Assembly (NCBI GenBank): GCA_023374045.1
Contig: CM041776.1
Location: 279,681,999 to 279,745,998 of the forward strand
Source: Limonium bicolor
Taxonomy: Eukaryota > Streptophyta > Magnoliopsida > Caryophyllales > Plumbaginaceae
DNA length: 64,000 nucleotides
Direction of reading: 5' to 3'
Shown here: positions 1-12,128 of the stretch, one piece after another
Layout: the number at the start of each line of letters is the position of its first letter
Numbering within the stretch: position 1 is the stretch's first letter
The notes under the pieces: generated by a model
The model's input: only the letters and a program-made list of their open reading frames with translations
The model's database searches: none
Told to the model about the DNA's origin: nothing
Translations under genes and position numbers: made by a program

Positions 1-3000
1 GATAGACTATATTATAAAGTCTAAATCAAAGTTTAAAAATCAAAATCAAAATATGCCATTTAGGTATGAATAGTAACCCAAATAATGCATTTTTGGACAA
101 ATTGACCAAGTTTGGTCAATGGTCAATTAATTGACCCATTTGACCATATGGCTGTCGGCTGGCAAGGAGGTGGGAAGACAGCTCACACATCATTGATTTC
201 CAATTAATTACCTAATACCAATTTAGCTAGTAAAAGTTACTTTTCTTACTTTTTCAATTATTTTAGCCATTCCAATCATTCCCTTGCTTCTTGTCCCATT
301 CCAGCCAATCCATAACCCCTTCCAAACTCTCTCAAGCTTTGTTCTTGAGCATGGAAGACAGATATAACTCTTAAGCTTCTAAGGTAATGTTTTAAGGCTT
401 ATTTTAGCTCTTTTTCTTCATCTCTTCATTACCTACACTTAGATCTCGTGGCTCATCACTTCCTATGGCTCATTCTCAGTGTTTTAAGGTTAGAACAGCA
501 TCCAAAATCGGCTGAAGCAAGTTAAGAGACCAAAGTCTCCAAAATTTGCATTTTAAGGTAAAAACATACCTTAAGCTTCTCCACTCTCCATCCGGTTTTT
601 CTTCCTTTGATTTTTGAGTTTATACACTCATAATATTCATTTTTACATGTTCAATCAGTTGGTTAGCCATTTGGAGCAAGGGTGGCCGAGATCCAAAGGA
701 AATACTCTTCTTTAAGGCATTTTGCCAAGGTAAAACCTATTACCACAGCAGCTTGTTGTTGTCTAGCTATTTCCTATGTCTATATGATGAATTTAACACC
801 TTGTGGTGTGTTTAAATCAGGCCGAATTCCTCTTGAAGTTCCCTTGCATTTTTAAGGTGATTTTTGCCTTAAATCTTACATTAATTGTTCCTTATGGTTA
901 AACTCAAGCTTGGAGTATAACCATATCTTGTTTTGGTGTATTAAACATGTCTAAATGATGTGGTGAATTTTCCTTCAAGTGGCCGAGTTCATACAAGGAG
1001 AAATCAAGGTATAAACACCTTAAAACTATGATTTTATGATTTCTTAGCATATATAAATTATGCCGAGAGTGGAGTTTAACATATGGGTTATATTAACCTA
1101 GAAATGGAAAAAAATGACTAAGATAAATTAAGCTAGTCATTTAAGTGATTTAATTAACATAATGGTCAAATTATGACATTATGTGGAAAATAATTAAACT
1201 AAAGTGAGGCCGTGAGTTTATACTATATTTTGAGACATTTAAAGTGTAATTTATTTTGCAAGTTCAAGGTTTAATAAGGCCATGTCATTAGGCCATTTAA
1301 TTTAAGTTTATAAGCTTATTTGGTTAGATTTATGCTTATATATTAAGTTGGGGCCAAACCGTAATTACTGGAAAATAAAAGCCGTGGGCTTAATTTAGAA
1401 TAATTAGGGTTTTTAAATGAATTTAATAAAAATTATAACATTTTATAAAGTTTTGTGTCAAAATTGTAAAAATAGAAAAGTATGGGGGAATTGGTAATTA
1501 CCGAAAGTTTGGGTCCCATTTGGTATTAGAAGTCAAAGTTGACTATATAGGAGACTTTGACCAAGTTTGGAGGATTTAAGAAATTAAAATACCTTATATT
1601 AAGATAGTTATTAAATTGTAAAAGATTTATAAGAGATGGGGTTATATTGTGATTTCCGAAAACTTGGGGTACTAAATAGAATTTAGAACAGTCCTTAAGT
1701 TATTAGGAATTTTTAGAAGTTTATTTGGTTAAGTTTGGAGTCTATATGAATTATATAAGTATAATATATGATATTTTATAACATTGTTACAAATAGGCAA
1801 CAAATGGGTAAAAACCGAGATTTATAGAAAATATAAGGTTAGGAATGATATTTATAACCTTGTGGTATAGTTTGGTAATTTTTGGAGTTATATAAAGGTT
1901 TTATCAAGATATATGTATAATATAGTTTTAATGGAACTAGAAAACTATGTATTATAAATTGGGAAGGTTTGGAATATACAAAGTTTGGTGGTGGGAATTT
2001 AATTAAAACAGTCCTAGGGTCTGTTCGAAAATTATAGCCTTTAAAAATTATAGGTTATAATTATTAAGGTTTAAGGATTATAATATAAGGTATATATTAT
2101 AAGTGTAACAATGAAATATAATTTGGGATTGATTTGTGATTTATAGAAGTTTAGTGGTTTATAGTGAAAGCCGAGAATATGAGGGGTTGTTTGGTATTTT
2201 ATAACAAAATATAACTATAGGTTATGATTGTTTTAATGACTTAGATGTCATAATATATGTTATATAACTATAATGTAACAGTATATTAATTATGTGGTGG
2301 ATTTGGTAAATATTCAAGAACATAGGTGCTGTTCGGAAATATTAACATTTTAAATGAAATTTATAATATGGTTTTTAATGTTATAAGAGTTATAACATTT
2401 ATAATATAAGAGGTATTCATTAAAAAGGATGAATATATATTATAAGACTTACCATATAATAAATAGTTCCATAATACATGTATATAAATAAATATATGTT
2501 ATGGTGTAGAAAATGTTATGGTTCAATAACTATAAATTATCATAATTAAAATGATAATAGATAAAGAGAAAGGAATTATAAACATTAGATATGGAAATTC
2601 TAATGTTAAGAGTATACATGGGATAATAAGGATTTAAATAATTCAAAGTACTTTTACATATGAATTATACTCCATTAAATTTAAAAAAAAAAACAAACCT
2701 TAGGGAAATAAATACTAAGGTGAAATGTATAATACATGATAAAGGATTATACATGCAATGTAGAAACAAACTATATGATATACAAGGGTATATTAAGTTA
2801 CATGCGATAACAAAGTTCAACAAATAAGTATATTAATATACGAGACAAGACTACGCATGTAATATAATATTTTTCCAATCTCGAGTTAAGCTGAAAACCC
2901 AACAAACGATGACAGTTAGTAACGGGGGATTAACCGGGAGGTACTAGTGACGGTACGGGGTACCGTAGGGTTGTGTTGTTATACGGGATGCTAATCAGTA

Positions 3001-4637
3001 GCATTATGTATTGTTTAGACTGTTAGAGACGACACACGGAGCATAGGACCTTGCTGATTCATACTCCAAAATCAGGGTATCTGAACGGTATGTTATTTAT
3101 GTGGCTTGATTGTCTCTGAGGATTTCCTCAGTTCAGACATTGTGTGAAAATCTGTGATAAGATTTAATGTCTCTTGTGTGAATTAATATGCTTGAGTTGT
3201 GTATTAATGCTGCTTTAATATTACTGTTGCACGATAACAGTACCGTTCGTATATATGAACATATTATAAAACGAACTAGCGGCAATGATGCTATCTTATA
3301 TGTGTAATATAAGGAACGTAAGTAAACATTGTAGCATCAGGATAATAAGATATATATATTACTTGAGACTTATATACGGAGCATTGGCCTCTTTAACGTC
3401 GCTCTCGTATCTAACACTGGATCCCGAGTCGACATACTCAGGATTGGACTAACAACCTCAGTCTGTTGTGTTAGGAAAAATAATAAAACGATGCGATGGT
3501 ATAGATAAGTTTATCAAGAGGATGTGGCTCTTGCTGTGAACTGTGATCCATTAACGATACTAGGATACCGTGTGGTAACCATAAGTATCAGGATAAATTT
3601 CCAACGAACTACAGAACGTTCGTAGGTCGGAGACTCTACCGCTGGAGTGGCTACTGCCGTGGGTGACCCGCCATAAGAGATGGGTAACTTAGAGACACGT
3701 CGTTCTAACGAGACGTTGTCATTAGACATGACTGAACAATTACGAACGACTATACTAACTCGTACATTAGGCGAACATTATTTGGGCTTGCATGCCAAAG
3801 ACGAGAGTTTATACTCGTTTATAATTCTCGTTGTTTCGCCTTGTTGTTCAATGGTTGTGCTTTGTGGTTATGTGTGGTATGTTGGTGGATTTGTTTGAAC
3901 GAGCCATTGTGCTCATATTGTGTGTTGTGAACTGGTTGTGCCGAGTCGCAGTACTCATGTGTGGATTATGGTGGATTGCTTGGTCGGGTGAGTCGCCGAA
4001 CTCAATTATGAACTATTAAGTGTTTGTTGGAATGGAGTCTCTGTACTCATATAAGCGTTGTAACGCTTTCAGTGGTTTATTACGATGCAATGTGTGAAGC
4101 CGGGGCTTGTTTGTTATTTGAGTTTACTGCAATATATATTGTTGCTTTACAGTTTTAACATTAAACTACTTGCATGAAAATGAATTGCATGCTCTCGACC
4201 AAATAACTGAGGGTCCGAGGGGGCATGACAGTCATGTAGTAACATACTCAACAGGGGCTGATTCCATACCACAAACAACCATTTTTGCAGGTATGCAGCT
4301 TCCGGTGTCGGCAAAGAGAGGGACGCACTGGGTAGTTTAATGATAGTTGTTTAAATATGCACTGTTGCATTTTGATACGAACTTAGAAACGTGTATAGAA
4401 TTGGGATACTTAGAATGCTCACTGTGAATGTATTTTATATTGGTTTGGGAAGGTTAGATCCAACTCTTGTTGTCACTGTGGGAAATCGTTTCGTATTTAA
4501 GAATATATCAGTAAGCACGTTATTACTCGTATGGGCGAGTAAGAACGGTGACACCAGTAGTTCAATTGTTGAGATTACCGCTGCGATTATAATGTTAAGT
4601 AAGATGATTAGGAGCCGATCGGAGTAGGGGTGTTACA
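1..4637 (+). repeat. Embedded solo LTR, left copy, 5' end outside window
   Basis: This copy corresponds to 29567-34231 of the complete solo LTR in the other outer LTR. It ends GGGTGTTACA at 4637 and is followed by CATTC at 4638-4642, the same target duplication seen at the right copy. No primer site or coding region follows, so it is a solo LTR rather than part of a full element. It is AT-rich without a recognisable protein gene. Confidence 0.88.
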
Positions 4638-5190
4638 CATTCGGTCACAATACAATATATCGTACATACACACACTCATATTCATCCATACATTTCATGA
4701 ATTATACAAACTATGATTTAAAGAAGGTATGCAAACAAGGAACAATCTCGTGATATTCACAAGTAAGCATAATATGTCTGATTCGTGCGTTTCTTATTTG
4801 GTGATCAGTTAGCACACAACACACAAATCAGAGTAACCAAGGTAGCATACGGGGCATGAGAAGTTCATACCGTTCAACGTTGTACTTGTATCCCAACTTT
4901 CCTCCGGTGTTCACAATCCAAGTCCTATGACATGCATACAATCGAGTGATTAATCTAAGTATCATTAACTAAACTCGATTACTCTTACATTTCCTAACTC
5001 ATACTTACTACATCTTTACAATTCTTATACTTACATATGGTTTACTTACTCTTTATTACTTTTAAAACTTGTTCATACTCTTAATGACCTTTAAACATCC
5101 TTAATTAAGTCGTAATTATCTTATACTATCATTACCATTCACTTCCTTACCTTAATACCCATTTAATACACTTAATTTTACAATTTTTGG

Positions 5191-5522
5191 TTGGTCCGGG
5201 ACCTTGTCCGGGTCTTAAGTCCCGGACCAACTCATGGTCATAACTCTCAGCAGGTTTTACTGCATGATCCGGGTCCTCATACTGGTCTTGAGTCCCGGAC
5301 CAGAGGCAGTTAAAAGTCTCGGTGGATTTTCTTACTATGGTCCGGGTCTTCTTACCTAGGGTAAGTCCCGGACCTTAAACTTACAGAATTCTCGGCCTGA
5401 TTAATAGGGGTGGTCCGGGTCCTTGCACTGGACTTAAGTCCCGGACCACTCCTCTCTCTAACTCTCGGATACAAAATGCAGCATGGTCCGGGTCTTTGTC
5501 CGGGGACTAAGTCCCGGACCAG
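5191..5522. repeat. Five-unit hairpin array in outer 3' LTR
   Basis: Five imperfect dyads of the form GGTCCGGG...CCCGGACC lie at about 5191-5230, 5266-5303, 5337-5376, 5408-5450 and 5483-5522. Starts are spaced about 71-75 bp. The stems are G+C-rich inside an A+T-rich LTR and contain CCGG. The homologous array is at 34782-35114. Confidence 0.85.
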
Positions 5523-6546
5523 CCTCTGTACATAGCAGATTTTAACATTTTCTTAATCTGTTACAGACCAAACTTTGCCTAATTAATCCCCCATTGTTCC
5601 TACACTTAATCCCACATATTTTAGCACCTAATTAGCCTCCTAAACATGTTTAATTCCTTTACTAACCTTTTACACCTTTTATACTAATTCACTCACATAT
5701 TTTCTAAGTTCTCATTTCAGCACTTACATTTTCTTCCTTTAGTTGCATTATGCTACAGATTTTTAACTCTCACCTTCTTCATCTTTAGCTCCCTCTTCTA
5801 ATGTCATTTCTAAAGCTTACAATACATTAACTACCTCTCCTAACCTACCCACTAAACAGCTCAAATTAAAATCTGTTACAAGGACATACTTTTACCAAGT
5901 TTTCTAGTTTTTTTAAGTGTTCTAGTTCTAGGTAAATTTTGACATAACCTCCCCTAAAATCTCTACATTCTCACCACGTCATTTATTCACCCATTGCTAC
6001 CCAATTCACCTGTTTTCAATAACACCAATATACAAAGCTCTCATACATAAATACCAAACACTAAACACTCCTGAAAATTCCTGCACACAACCTCTAATTT
6101 CCATCTAGGTTTCAACAAGTTTTTGATGTCTTTTAAGCTTCAAAATAGTTTAGTTCTTCCTACACATTACACTACTACTCATTACCATTTATAATGCACA
6201 TTTTAACTTCTAAAATCTGTTACATAAGTATTTACAAAACTGCACAAGAGAGCACAATTTACCTTGTCCCTCTTCTAGTTTTCTTTTCTTCTTCTTGCTT
6301 CTTCCTTCTTCCTTTCTTTTCCTTTTTCCCCAACGGCTATGAAGGTTCAAGCTCTACACTACAACCCATTACACACTACCATTAAATTATAACTAGCCCT
6401 TAGATTATATTAATGCTTTAAGGTAAATTTCTAGGGTTTAGGAATTCATTACCTTGCGAAGGAGTAGGTGAGGCTTGGAACAACACTAGAGCAATATTTC
6501 TACTCCTCCAACAATGCCAAAATCGGCTGGAACAAAAGGGATAGGA

Positions 6547-6551
6547 GCTCA
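6547..6551 (+). repeat. Target-site duplication GCTCA, 5' copy, inner gypsy
   Basis: GCTCA immediately precedes the TGAAATACC start of the inner 5' LTR. It recurs directly after the 3' LTR at 20550-20554. Joining the flanks restores the sequence seen uninterrupted near 36142-36150. Confidence 0.95.
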
Positions 6552-7175
6552 TGAAATACCCCAAACCTAGTTATGTTGTTTAAACACCTAAATAGGGTGT
6601 AATAAGACTAAAAAGAGTCTTAGAAACCTTAGTAAACAAATTTAAACAAAAGGAAACACAAATGTGCTTTAAAGTCAATAAGAGCCAAAATGTGCTCTAA
6701 GCTTGGGATAAACTTGAGTAAGGCCTAATGAGCTTACCAAGACCTCATGTATACACTAATGAACATATTAAACCAATTACCAAAGAAAACCAAGCTTGAA
6801 AACAAGTTAAAACACAAAATGTGCTTTAAGAAGTCTTAAAGCACGTTTTTGAAAAATTGTCTTGTAAATGAGTTTTGAATGGCTAAATGTCCATCATTAC
6901 TCTTAAATATATATGTGTACTATATAGTATCACATTTGGGTGGCTATATTAATGGGAAATCAAAATTTTCACTTCTAAGTGCCTTGTTTAGGTGAATAGT
7001 AACTTTTACAAGCTAGTTTATAACATATGTTGTATTAAGTAATTAAATTGACAAACAAAGACTAAAACACCCTCACACTAATAAAGGGGGCCGGTTTTCT
7101 ATGTGTGTGACTCACCACTCTTTAGTTGATAATAATAAGTAAGTAAAGAAAACTAATTAACTTACCTTTTTACTT

Positions 7176-7190
7176 TATAAGCATAAATAT
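7176..7190 (+). promoter_or_regulatory. Candidate LTR promoter TATA region
   Basis: TATAAGCATAAATAT lies upstream of a pyrimidine-rich leader from about 7205, a common arrangement at plant LTR transcription starts. It is repeated at 17323-17337 in the 3' LTR. The call rests on composition and position only. Confidence 0.4.
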
Positions 7191-8702
7191 CTCCTTAAAG
7201 CAAATTCTATCTTCACTCTCATTTCTTTCCTTCATTCACACGGTTTCCCACCTCTCTTCTTCCTTCTTCCTTGTTCTCTCTCACGGTAATACCACTATCA
7301 CCATGGAAACTCCCACTTTGACCACTTGTTAAATCTTGCTCATTTGTCCAAATCAAAAACAAAGACCACCAATCTCTTCCTCTCATCAAGCTCTTCATTC
7401 CTATCTTCTCAAAACTCCAAGAGCTCCATTTCGGTGCCAAGGTGTTCCACCATTGAAGGAGCTTGAGCTTGTATTTTGACATATTATTACTCTCCTTTGC
7501 TTCTAGGTAAGGAATCTCAAAGAAAAATCATGTTTCCTCCTTGTTTTTGTCATGTCCGAAAATACACATTGATATAGCTCATTGTGACTTTGTTCTAGCT
7601 TCATTTCAACTCTTCATGGACTAGGTGGAGTCCTCTCTTGTTATATATTCAAACTCCCTTCAAAGATCAAGGTAAAATAACTACATTAATGTTTTTGAAA
7701 CAATGTCAAATTAGGGTTTACAATGAGATGAAGCCTATAGCTTGATTACTCATTATAATGTTTGTACATTGTCTAGAACTTGACAAGGAATCAAAATACC
7801 ATACGGTTTTGTAAGGAAACAAGAAGGAAGTGTGTTGGAAAAGAGGTAAATCTACTAACTTAAATGTTGTTTAATGCCTTAGGAGAAATGAGCTATAATT
7901 GCTTATTAAAACTACCTAAAGAGCAAATGGTGAATGACTTAGTAAAGTGTTCTCAAGAGCTTAGTAAAAGGCATATGTGTGTTGAGTGTATTTGCAGGTT
8001 AAAGGCATATATATTGTGGAAATTCAGTGTTTATGATTTAAGCACCTTAAGGGCCTAAGTGCCATGCAATTTAAATTATGCACTATATTGTGATGTAGTG
8101 TAAATATGGGTGAAGTTGTGTATGGGAGTGTTTTTGGTGATTCTAGATGTTCTTGTGTGTTTGATGGAGAAAACAAAGTGTTTTGGTGATTTAGAAAAAT
8201 GTAGGAAAATGCATAAGGAGTTCAAGATGTTGTAAAGGAATTTTGATGAACTAGGAAGTGTTCTAGAGTGTAGTAAGGACTTAGACATGATCTTGAGGTT
8301 CTAGTAAATACCAAAGCCACTTAAGGACTTAGGTAAATATTTAGGCAAACTTTGGTAACAAGGAGAAAGTGTAAACTTGGAAAAGAATTGTTAAGATGGA
8401 TATAAGGAATTAGTTGTGAAAGATGATGCTTGGGAGATGATGTTAAAATAAGGTGAAAGCATTTTGGGATAGTAGTCATCATAGGTATCAAAACACCACT
8501 TGAAAAACTAGGAGAAAATATGGTAAGTGTTAGGAATTTTGTGAAGAAATAAGTAAAGGCTCAAGGAATTAGAAAATGAGTTTTATGTGTGTTTAAGGAT
8601 GTCTTAAGTTGTGTTTAAAGTACCCAAATGAGGTTAGGAAGTACTAGGTTATATGGGGTGAAGTTTGGAGTTGTTGTGAAAAGGAAAACAAAGATTTGGG
8701 GC

Positions 8703-8963
8703 CGACCGGACTTGCGACCGGACTTGCAAGCTCGGTCGGGACCTGTTTACCCTGTGAGAATTATCTTCTGGAATGGACCGGACATAGGACCGGACTTACA
8801 AGTCCGGTCGGAGTAGAAAATTTTGTACGGATTGAGTTACTGGAATCGACCGGACATAGGACCGGACTTGGCAAGTCCGGTCGGGCTGAATTTCCGAAGG
8901 GGAGAAACTCTCTGGAATCGACCGGACATGGACAAGTCCGGTCGGCAAGTCCTCGGTCGGACC
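8703..8963. repeat. Four-unit hairpin array, inner 5' LTR
   Basis: Four dyads of the form GACCGGAC...GTCCGGTC start at about 8703, 8775, 8847 and 8918, a spacing of 71-72 bp. The stem sequence differs from that of the outer LTR array, but spacing, G+C-rich stems and the CCGG core are shared. The 3' LTR copy is at 18931-19187. Confidence 0.85.
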
Positions 8964-10321
8964 TAAAACTTGTAAAAAAAAAAAAACAGAAAAGAATGTG
9001 ACTTATGTAGTTAACCCTAGGGTGTATAATGAAGGTAACCTAGGGTAAGATAGGCATTAAAACATGTCATACAATCATGTTAAATACTTAGTAAGTTTGA
9101 AGTTAAATAAATAATTAACCGACATTACTAATGTGTTTAGGATTCTCTCAAGGTGGAAATCAGTCGAAGCAAGGACCAAGGTATGGTTTTCTTGCAGTCT
9201 GTTGCCTACCGGTTTACACCGGCTTGTGTGTTGTTTGTTTTTCTGTGTGTTTATGACTTTGTAAGATTAAACCATGTAAAGAGTTTACCGTTGTTAAATA
9301 TCATTATGTTGTTGAGTATGACTCTCTCTTCCCTTGTGTGTGTCTAACAAGACTTGACCTATGATTGTGAAGTGTTTGTTGTGTTCAATGATGAACTACT
9401 AACAAGGGCTAACGGGGGAAGTGAGGAGTCCGGTCTGTTCCGGCCACGCGTGTGAGTATGGGAGTCGATGTCATAACCGGTTCGATTCTCTCTGTATGTT
9501 ATGGTTAAGTTTCCAATTTGGTTTCTAACCTTCCCTTTAGCTTAACCAAGGCTATTTTACTGACTCACGTCGGGCCACAGGGGCATACTATGTTTTGTTT
9601 CGGTGTGCTTGGATCACTATATCCGAGGCACCTTGTGTTAAGTTAACCGTTCAATCTAACCGGACGGTAACGAGTTATGTAACGAGCTAAGTATGAGCAT
9701 GGCAACATTCTCTAAGCTCTCAATGGGGACTAACTGTGTTGGTTCTCTTCCTAAAAGGAATTGTATGTTTGTGATGTGTGTTATGATGTGTACAATACCC
9801 ATGTTATGTTATATATGTATGTGTTGTGTGTTTAAAATAAATACCATGTCATCATGACAATTGGTTGCGCGTATCCGGTAGCCGATGGGCTGCGCGTTAG
9901 CCATACCAGCAAAGGTGCTGACCCCCTCGGGGGCTCCATATTTTTATTGCAGGATGAGGATCGAAGAAGCAGAGTGGCTCTAGATCCTAGAGAGTAGTTT
10001 ACTTTTGGAGTACTTTTGGATGTTGCCCGGGTTGCGCCTGTGCTCCCGTGGCGTGTTATATACTTGTTTATGATGGTTTACAGTGGAGTATACAGTGAAG
10101 GATTTATGTAAATACTCGGTATTATGTTGATGTATATATATGGTTATTAGTTCTATGCTCGGGAGTCTGATCATCAGACCGGTAACAAATTGTTTTATTC
10201 AGCCTTGTTGCCACGTGGGTGGTTGACGGCATTGTAGCAACCATTCGTTTAGTTTACCGTTTAGTTTTTATTTTCCGCGATTCCAAGTAATGTGTTGTGC
10301 GTATAGGGGTGTTACAAAAAG

Positions 10322-10333
10322 TGGTATCAGAGC
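10322..10333 (+). promoter_or_regulatory. Primer binding site, initiator tRNA-Met type (inner gypsy)
   Basis: TGGTATCAGAGC begins 6 bases after the LTR end. It is complementary to the 3' end of plant initiator tRNA-Met over 12 nt, so that tRNA probably primes minus-strand DNA synthesis. Confidence 0.92.
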
Positions 10334-10613
10334 GAAGTATCGCTCTGATGACTAGAATACCGAGCTTAGGATATTACCGAGTTAGGAAACCTAACTACAG
10401 ATACCTAAGTGAACATATTTGGAAAGGTTGACCACTAACTAAGTGTGGAAATACCTGTTATCGGGAAGCGTTACAATCGTTGACCGATAGTGTGCAAGCA
10501 TAATGTTAATGAGATGTTCATATGAATTCGATGGCAGGAGACCACGAGGTAGAGGCCGCGGGCGCGGTACTTGGAGGTATGGGTGACCAGGGTGATGATA
10601 CTACGGCACAACC

Positions 10614-11204
10614 ATGGCTGAGGCAGTTGCAGCCGCCGTAGCTCAGCTGGTACCCGACTTAGTTGCTGCTATACAGCAAGGGCGACAGCCTGGAGTTCAG
10701 CCACCACCACCACCGCCACGAGAGACCAATTGGGTCAAGGCGTTGGCTGATCTGAGGCCGCCCTCATTCAGTGGGGAGACCGATCCCCGTAAGCTCGAGG
10801 CGTACATCTCCGAGATGGAGACCGCCTTCGAAACCCTAGCACCACCTGAGCAGGTCAAGGTACGACTTGCTGCTTACTACCTGAAGGGCTCGGCACAAAA
10901 CTGGTGGAAGCTTGTGCGCGAGGGTAGAGTTGCTGACCCGACGTTTCAGTGGAGGGAGTACACGGCTCTACTGCGAGCCAAATACTACCCTATACATGTG
11001 CAAGAGGCCAAGCGCCTGGAGTTGGACAATCTGAGACAAGGGGATAAGATGACGGTAGATGAGTACTACTCAGCCTTCATCGGGCTTATCCACCTGCTAC
11101 CGGATCTGGGTTACTCAGACCGGATCCTGGTGAACCGTTTCTACAACGGACTGAACTATCGCCTACGCTACGGCATGGGGCCTACTGGATATACCACCTT
11201 GCAG
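10614..11204 (+). CDS. gag: Gag exon 1, capsid-type retrotransposon gag domain
   Basis: This exon encodes the structural Gag capsid region that assembles virus-like particles. It runs 197 codons from the ATG at 10614. The alanine-rich start is followed by a poly-proline run near residue 35, then the plant retrotransposon gag domain. Visible motifs are YLKGSAQNWW near residue 90 and TVDEYYSAF near residue 145. The ORF reads on to 11225, but the conserved protein ends at TTLQ, where a GT donor occurs at 11205. The downstream exon restores homology to the outer element. An RG-rich N-terminus seen in the outer copy is out of frame upstream here, and in-frame stops precede 10614. Confidence 0.85.
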
Positions 11205-11300
11205 GTAAAGGAGATTACAGTGTAATGTGAATAAGTGTGTACAATGTGTTAATGTGATGTGAGTCCATTTGGCGGGGCATAACTGACACCCTAAATATAG
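11205..11300 (+). other. Predicted gag intron 1 (96 bp)
   Basis: It starts GTAAAGG after TTGCAG and ends ATATAG before GAGTGC, and it contains stops in the gag frame. The outer element has a non-homologous-looking 99-bp insert at the same codon boundary, also GT...AG (26944-27042 minus). Removal joins LQ to ECYHAA in phase 0 in both elements. Confidence 0.75.
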
Positions 11301-11559
11301 GAGTGCTATCATGCCGCTGCTATTGTGGAGATCATCGTCCGTCTGAGGGACGAGGAGAGTGCGCTCAAGCGCAAGGCTCAGAACGAGGGCCAAGGCACGC
11401 AAGGGCAGTGGGGAGGGAAGAAGAAGAAATCATACCCCCAGTCCCAGAAAGGACAGCAACAAGGTGGCAAGGGCCAGACCCAGACCACCACTGCTGAGGA
11501 GCCTCTGCAGCTCACGTATGCGTATGCGGCCAAGCCCCTACGTTCTTACCCACCAAAGG
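11301..11559 (+). CDS. gag: Gag exon 2, basic linker
   Basis: The exon begins ECYHAA and continues as a charged, helix-prone segment (VEIIVRLRDEE) followed by a lysine- and glutamine-rich linker, probably disordered. It ends at YPPK with one extra base, phase 1. The outer element has an equivalent exon at 26667-26943 on the minus strand with the same beginning and the same PPKG end. It lies between the capsid region and the zinc knuckles, as Gag linkers usually do. The exon boundaries are inferred from homology between the two elements and GT/AG dinucleotides. Confidence 0.7.
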
Positions 11560-11639
11560 GTAATTGTCTAATCCTGTGTGATAAGTTAGAGTATATGTTA
11601 ATAAGTTGTGAAACAAGTATTGATTGTGTATTGTGATAG
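11560..11639 (+). other. Predicted gag intron 2 (80 bp)
   Basis: GTAATTG...GTGATAG, with TAA and TAG codons in the gag frame. Phase 1 on both sides. The outer element has an 86-bp GT...AG insert at the equivalent point (26581-26666 minus). Confidence 0.72.
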
Positions 11640-11984
11640 CAGCTAGCACGGGCTCTGGACCGGAGCGCCACTATTACTGCAAGTGGTGCAACGGAGACCA
11701 CCCCGGCAAGGACTGCAAGGGTAACGATGTTCAGTGCCGATACTGTAAGAAGATGGGTCACCGTGACCATGAATGTTGGCAGAACCCGAACAGTAGGAAC
11801 TTCAGGCCCAAGGGGCAATGGAAGGGTAAGGCCACTGCGACCACCGATGGCCAGAAGACGGCGAACCAGCCACCCCCAGATCAGAGGTACACGGAGTCCC
11901 AGAAGGGGAAGGGGTCGGGGTCCAACAAGGCCACCCTGAACGTGGTGGACCGGTCTGAGGCGCCAGGGCCCTCTTCTAGACCAG
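11640..11984 (+). CDS. gag: Gag exon 3, nucleocapsid with two zinc knuckles
   Basis: This is the nucleic-acid-binding part of Gag, expected to package genomic RNA. The first knuckle is C-x2-C-x3-H-x4-C (CKWCNGDHPGKDC). The second is the canonical C-x2-C-x4-H-x4-C (CRYCKKMGHRDHEC). A basic, low-complexity tail follows and ends NVVDRSEAPGPSSRPG. The exon ends in CAG at 11984 before GTACCG, in phase 1. The outer element ends its corresponding exon with a similar tail and a CAG|GTAATT donor. Unspliced reading stops at 11995. The spliced gag of 197, 86 and 115 codons is fully open in this copy. Confidence 0.8.
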
Positions 11985-12128
11985 GTACCGCCTAAACTGT
12001 TGAATGAAATAAGTGTCTGCATACCGCATTTCATGCATGAGTGTGAGTGAGTTTAAGTAACAATCATGTGAGTAAATAAATGAAGTATAGTGTGAGATTT
12101 ACCTAATTAGAGTACTCTAAACTTAAAG
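11985..12128 (+). other. Predicted intron 3 (gag to AlkB route)
   Basis: GTACCG at 11985 to AG at 12127-12128. It supplies phase 1 plus two bases (GA), making a glycine codon GGA. The outer copy (26086-26239 minus) also makes GGA. The same donor can join the protease acceptor at 13042, removing 11985-13042. Confidence 0.6.

Larger units (their letters stand above)
1..6551 (-). repeat. Outer element 3' LTR, distal part (interrupted by inner element)
   Basis: This segment matches 29567-36146 in the other LTR. It holds a truncated solo LTR (1-4637), then outer LTR sequence with a hairpin array and a pyrimidine-rich stretch near 6290-6330. The LTR resumes after the inner insertion at 20555. Small ORFs here recur in the second copy and lie entirely within LTR sequence, so none is called as a gene. 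Confidence 0.9.
6552..10316 (+). repeat. Inner gypsy 5' LTR (3765 bp)
   Basis: It starts TGAAATACCCC and ends GGGGTGTTACA, so the termini are imperfect inverted repeats ending TG...CA. It matches 16699-20549 nearly throughout. It lacks 78 bp present in the 3' LTR at 18335-18412. It contains a TATA-like stretch near 7176, a hairpin array at 8703-8963 and a block near 9180 shared with the LARD LTR. No gene is recognised inside. Confidence 0.95.

Noticed and set aside
3514..4627. Group of small frames repeated at 33108-34221
   Set aside because: They are inside the two copies of the solo LTR, on both strands, with no family similarity.
5191..5522. CRISPR-like regular repeats
   Set aside because: Units are dyads with diverged sequence between them inside a plant LTR. 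There are no direct repeats of CRISPR type and no cas genes.
7219..7482. 87-codon minus-strand frame, repeated near 17379-17627
   Set aside because: It lies in both inner LTRs downstream of the TATA region and matches no protein family. It is LTR leader sequence.
8696..9001. 101-codon frame rich in TGHRTGL repeats
   Set aside because: It is a translation of the hairpin array in the inner LTR, not a repeat protein.
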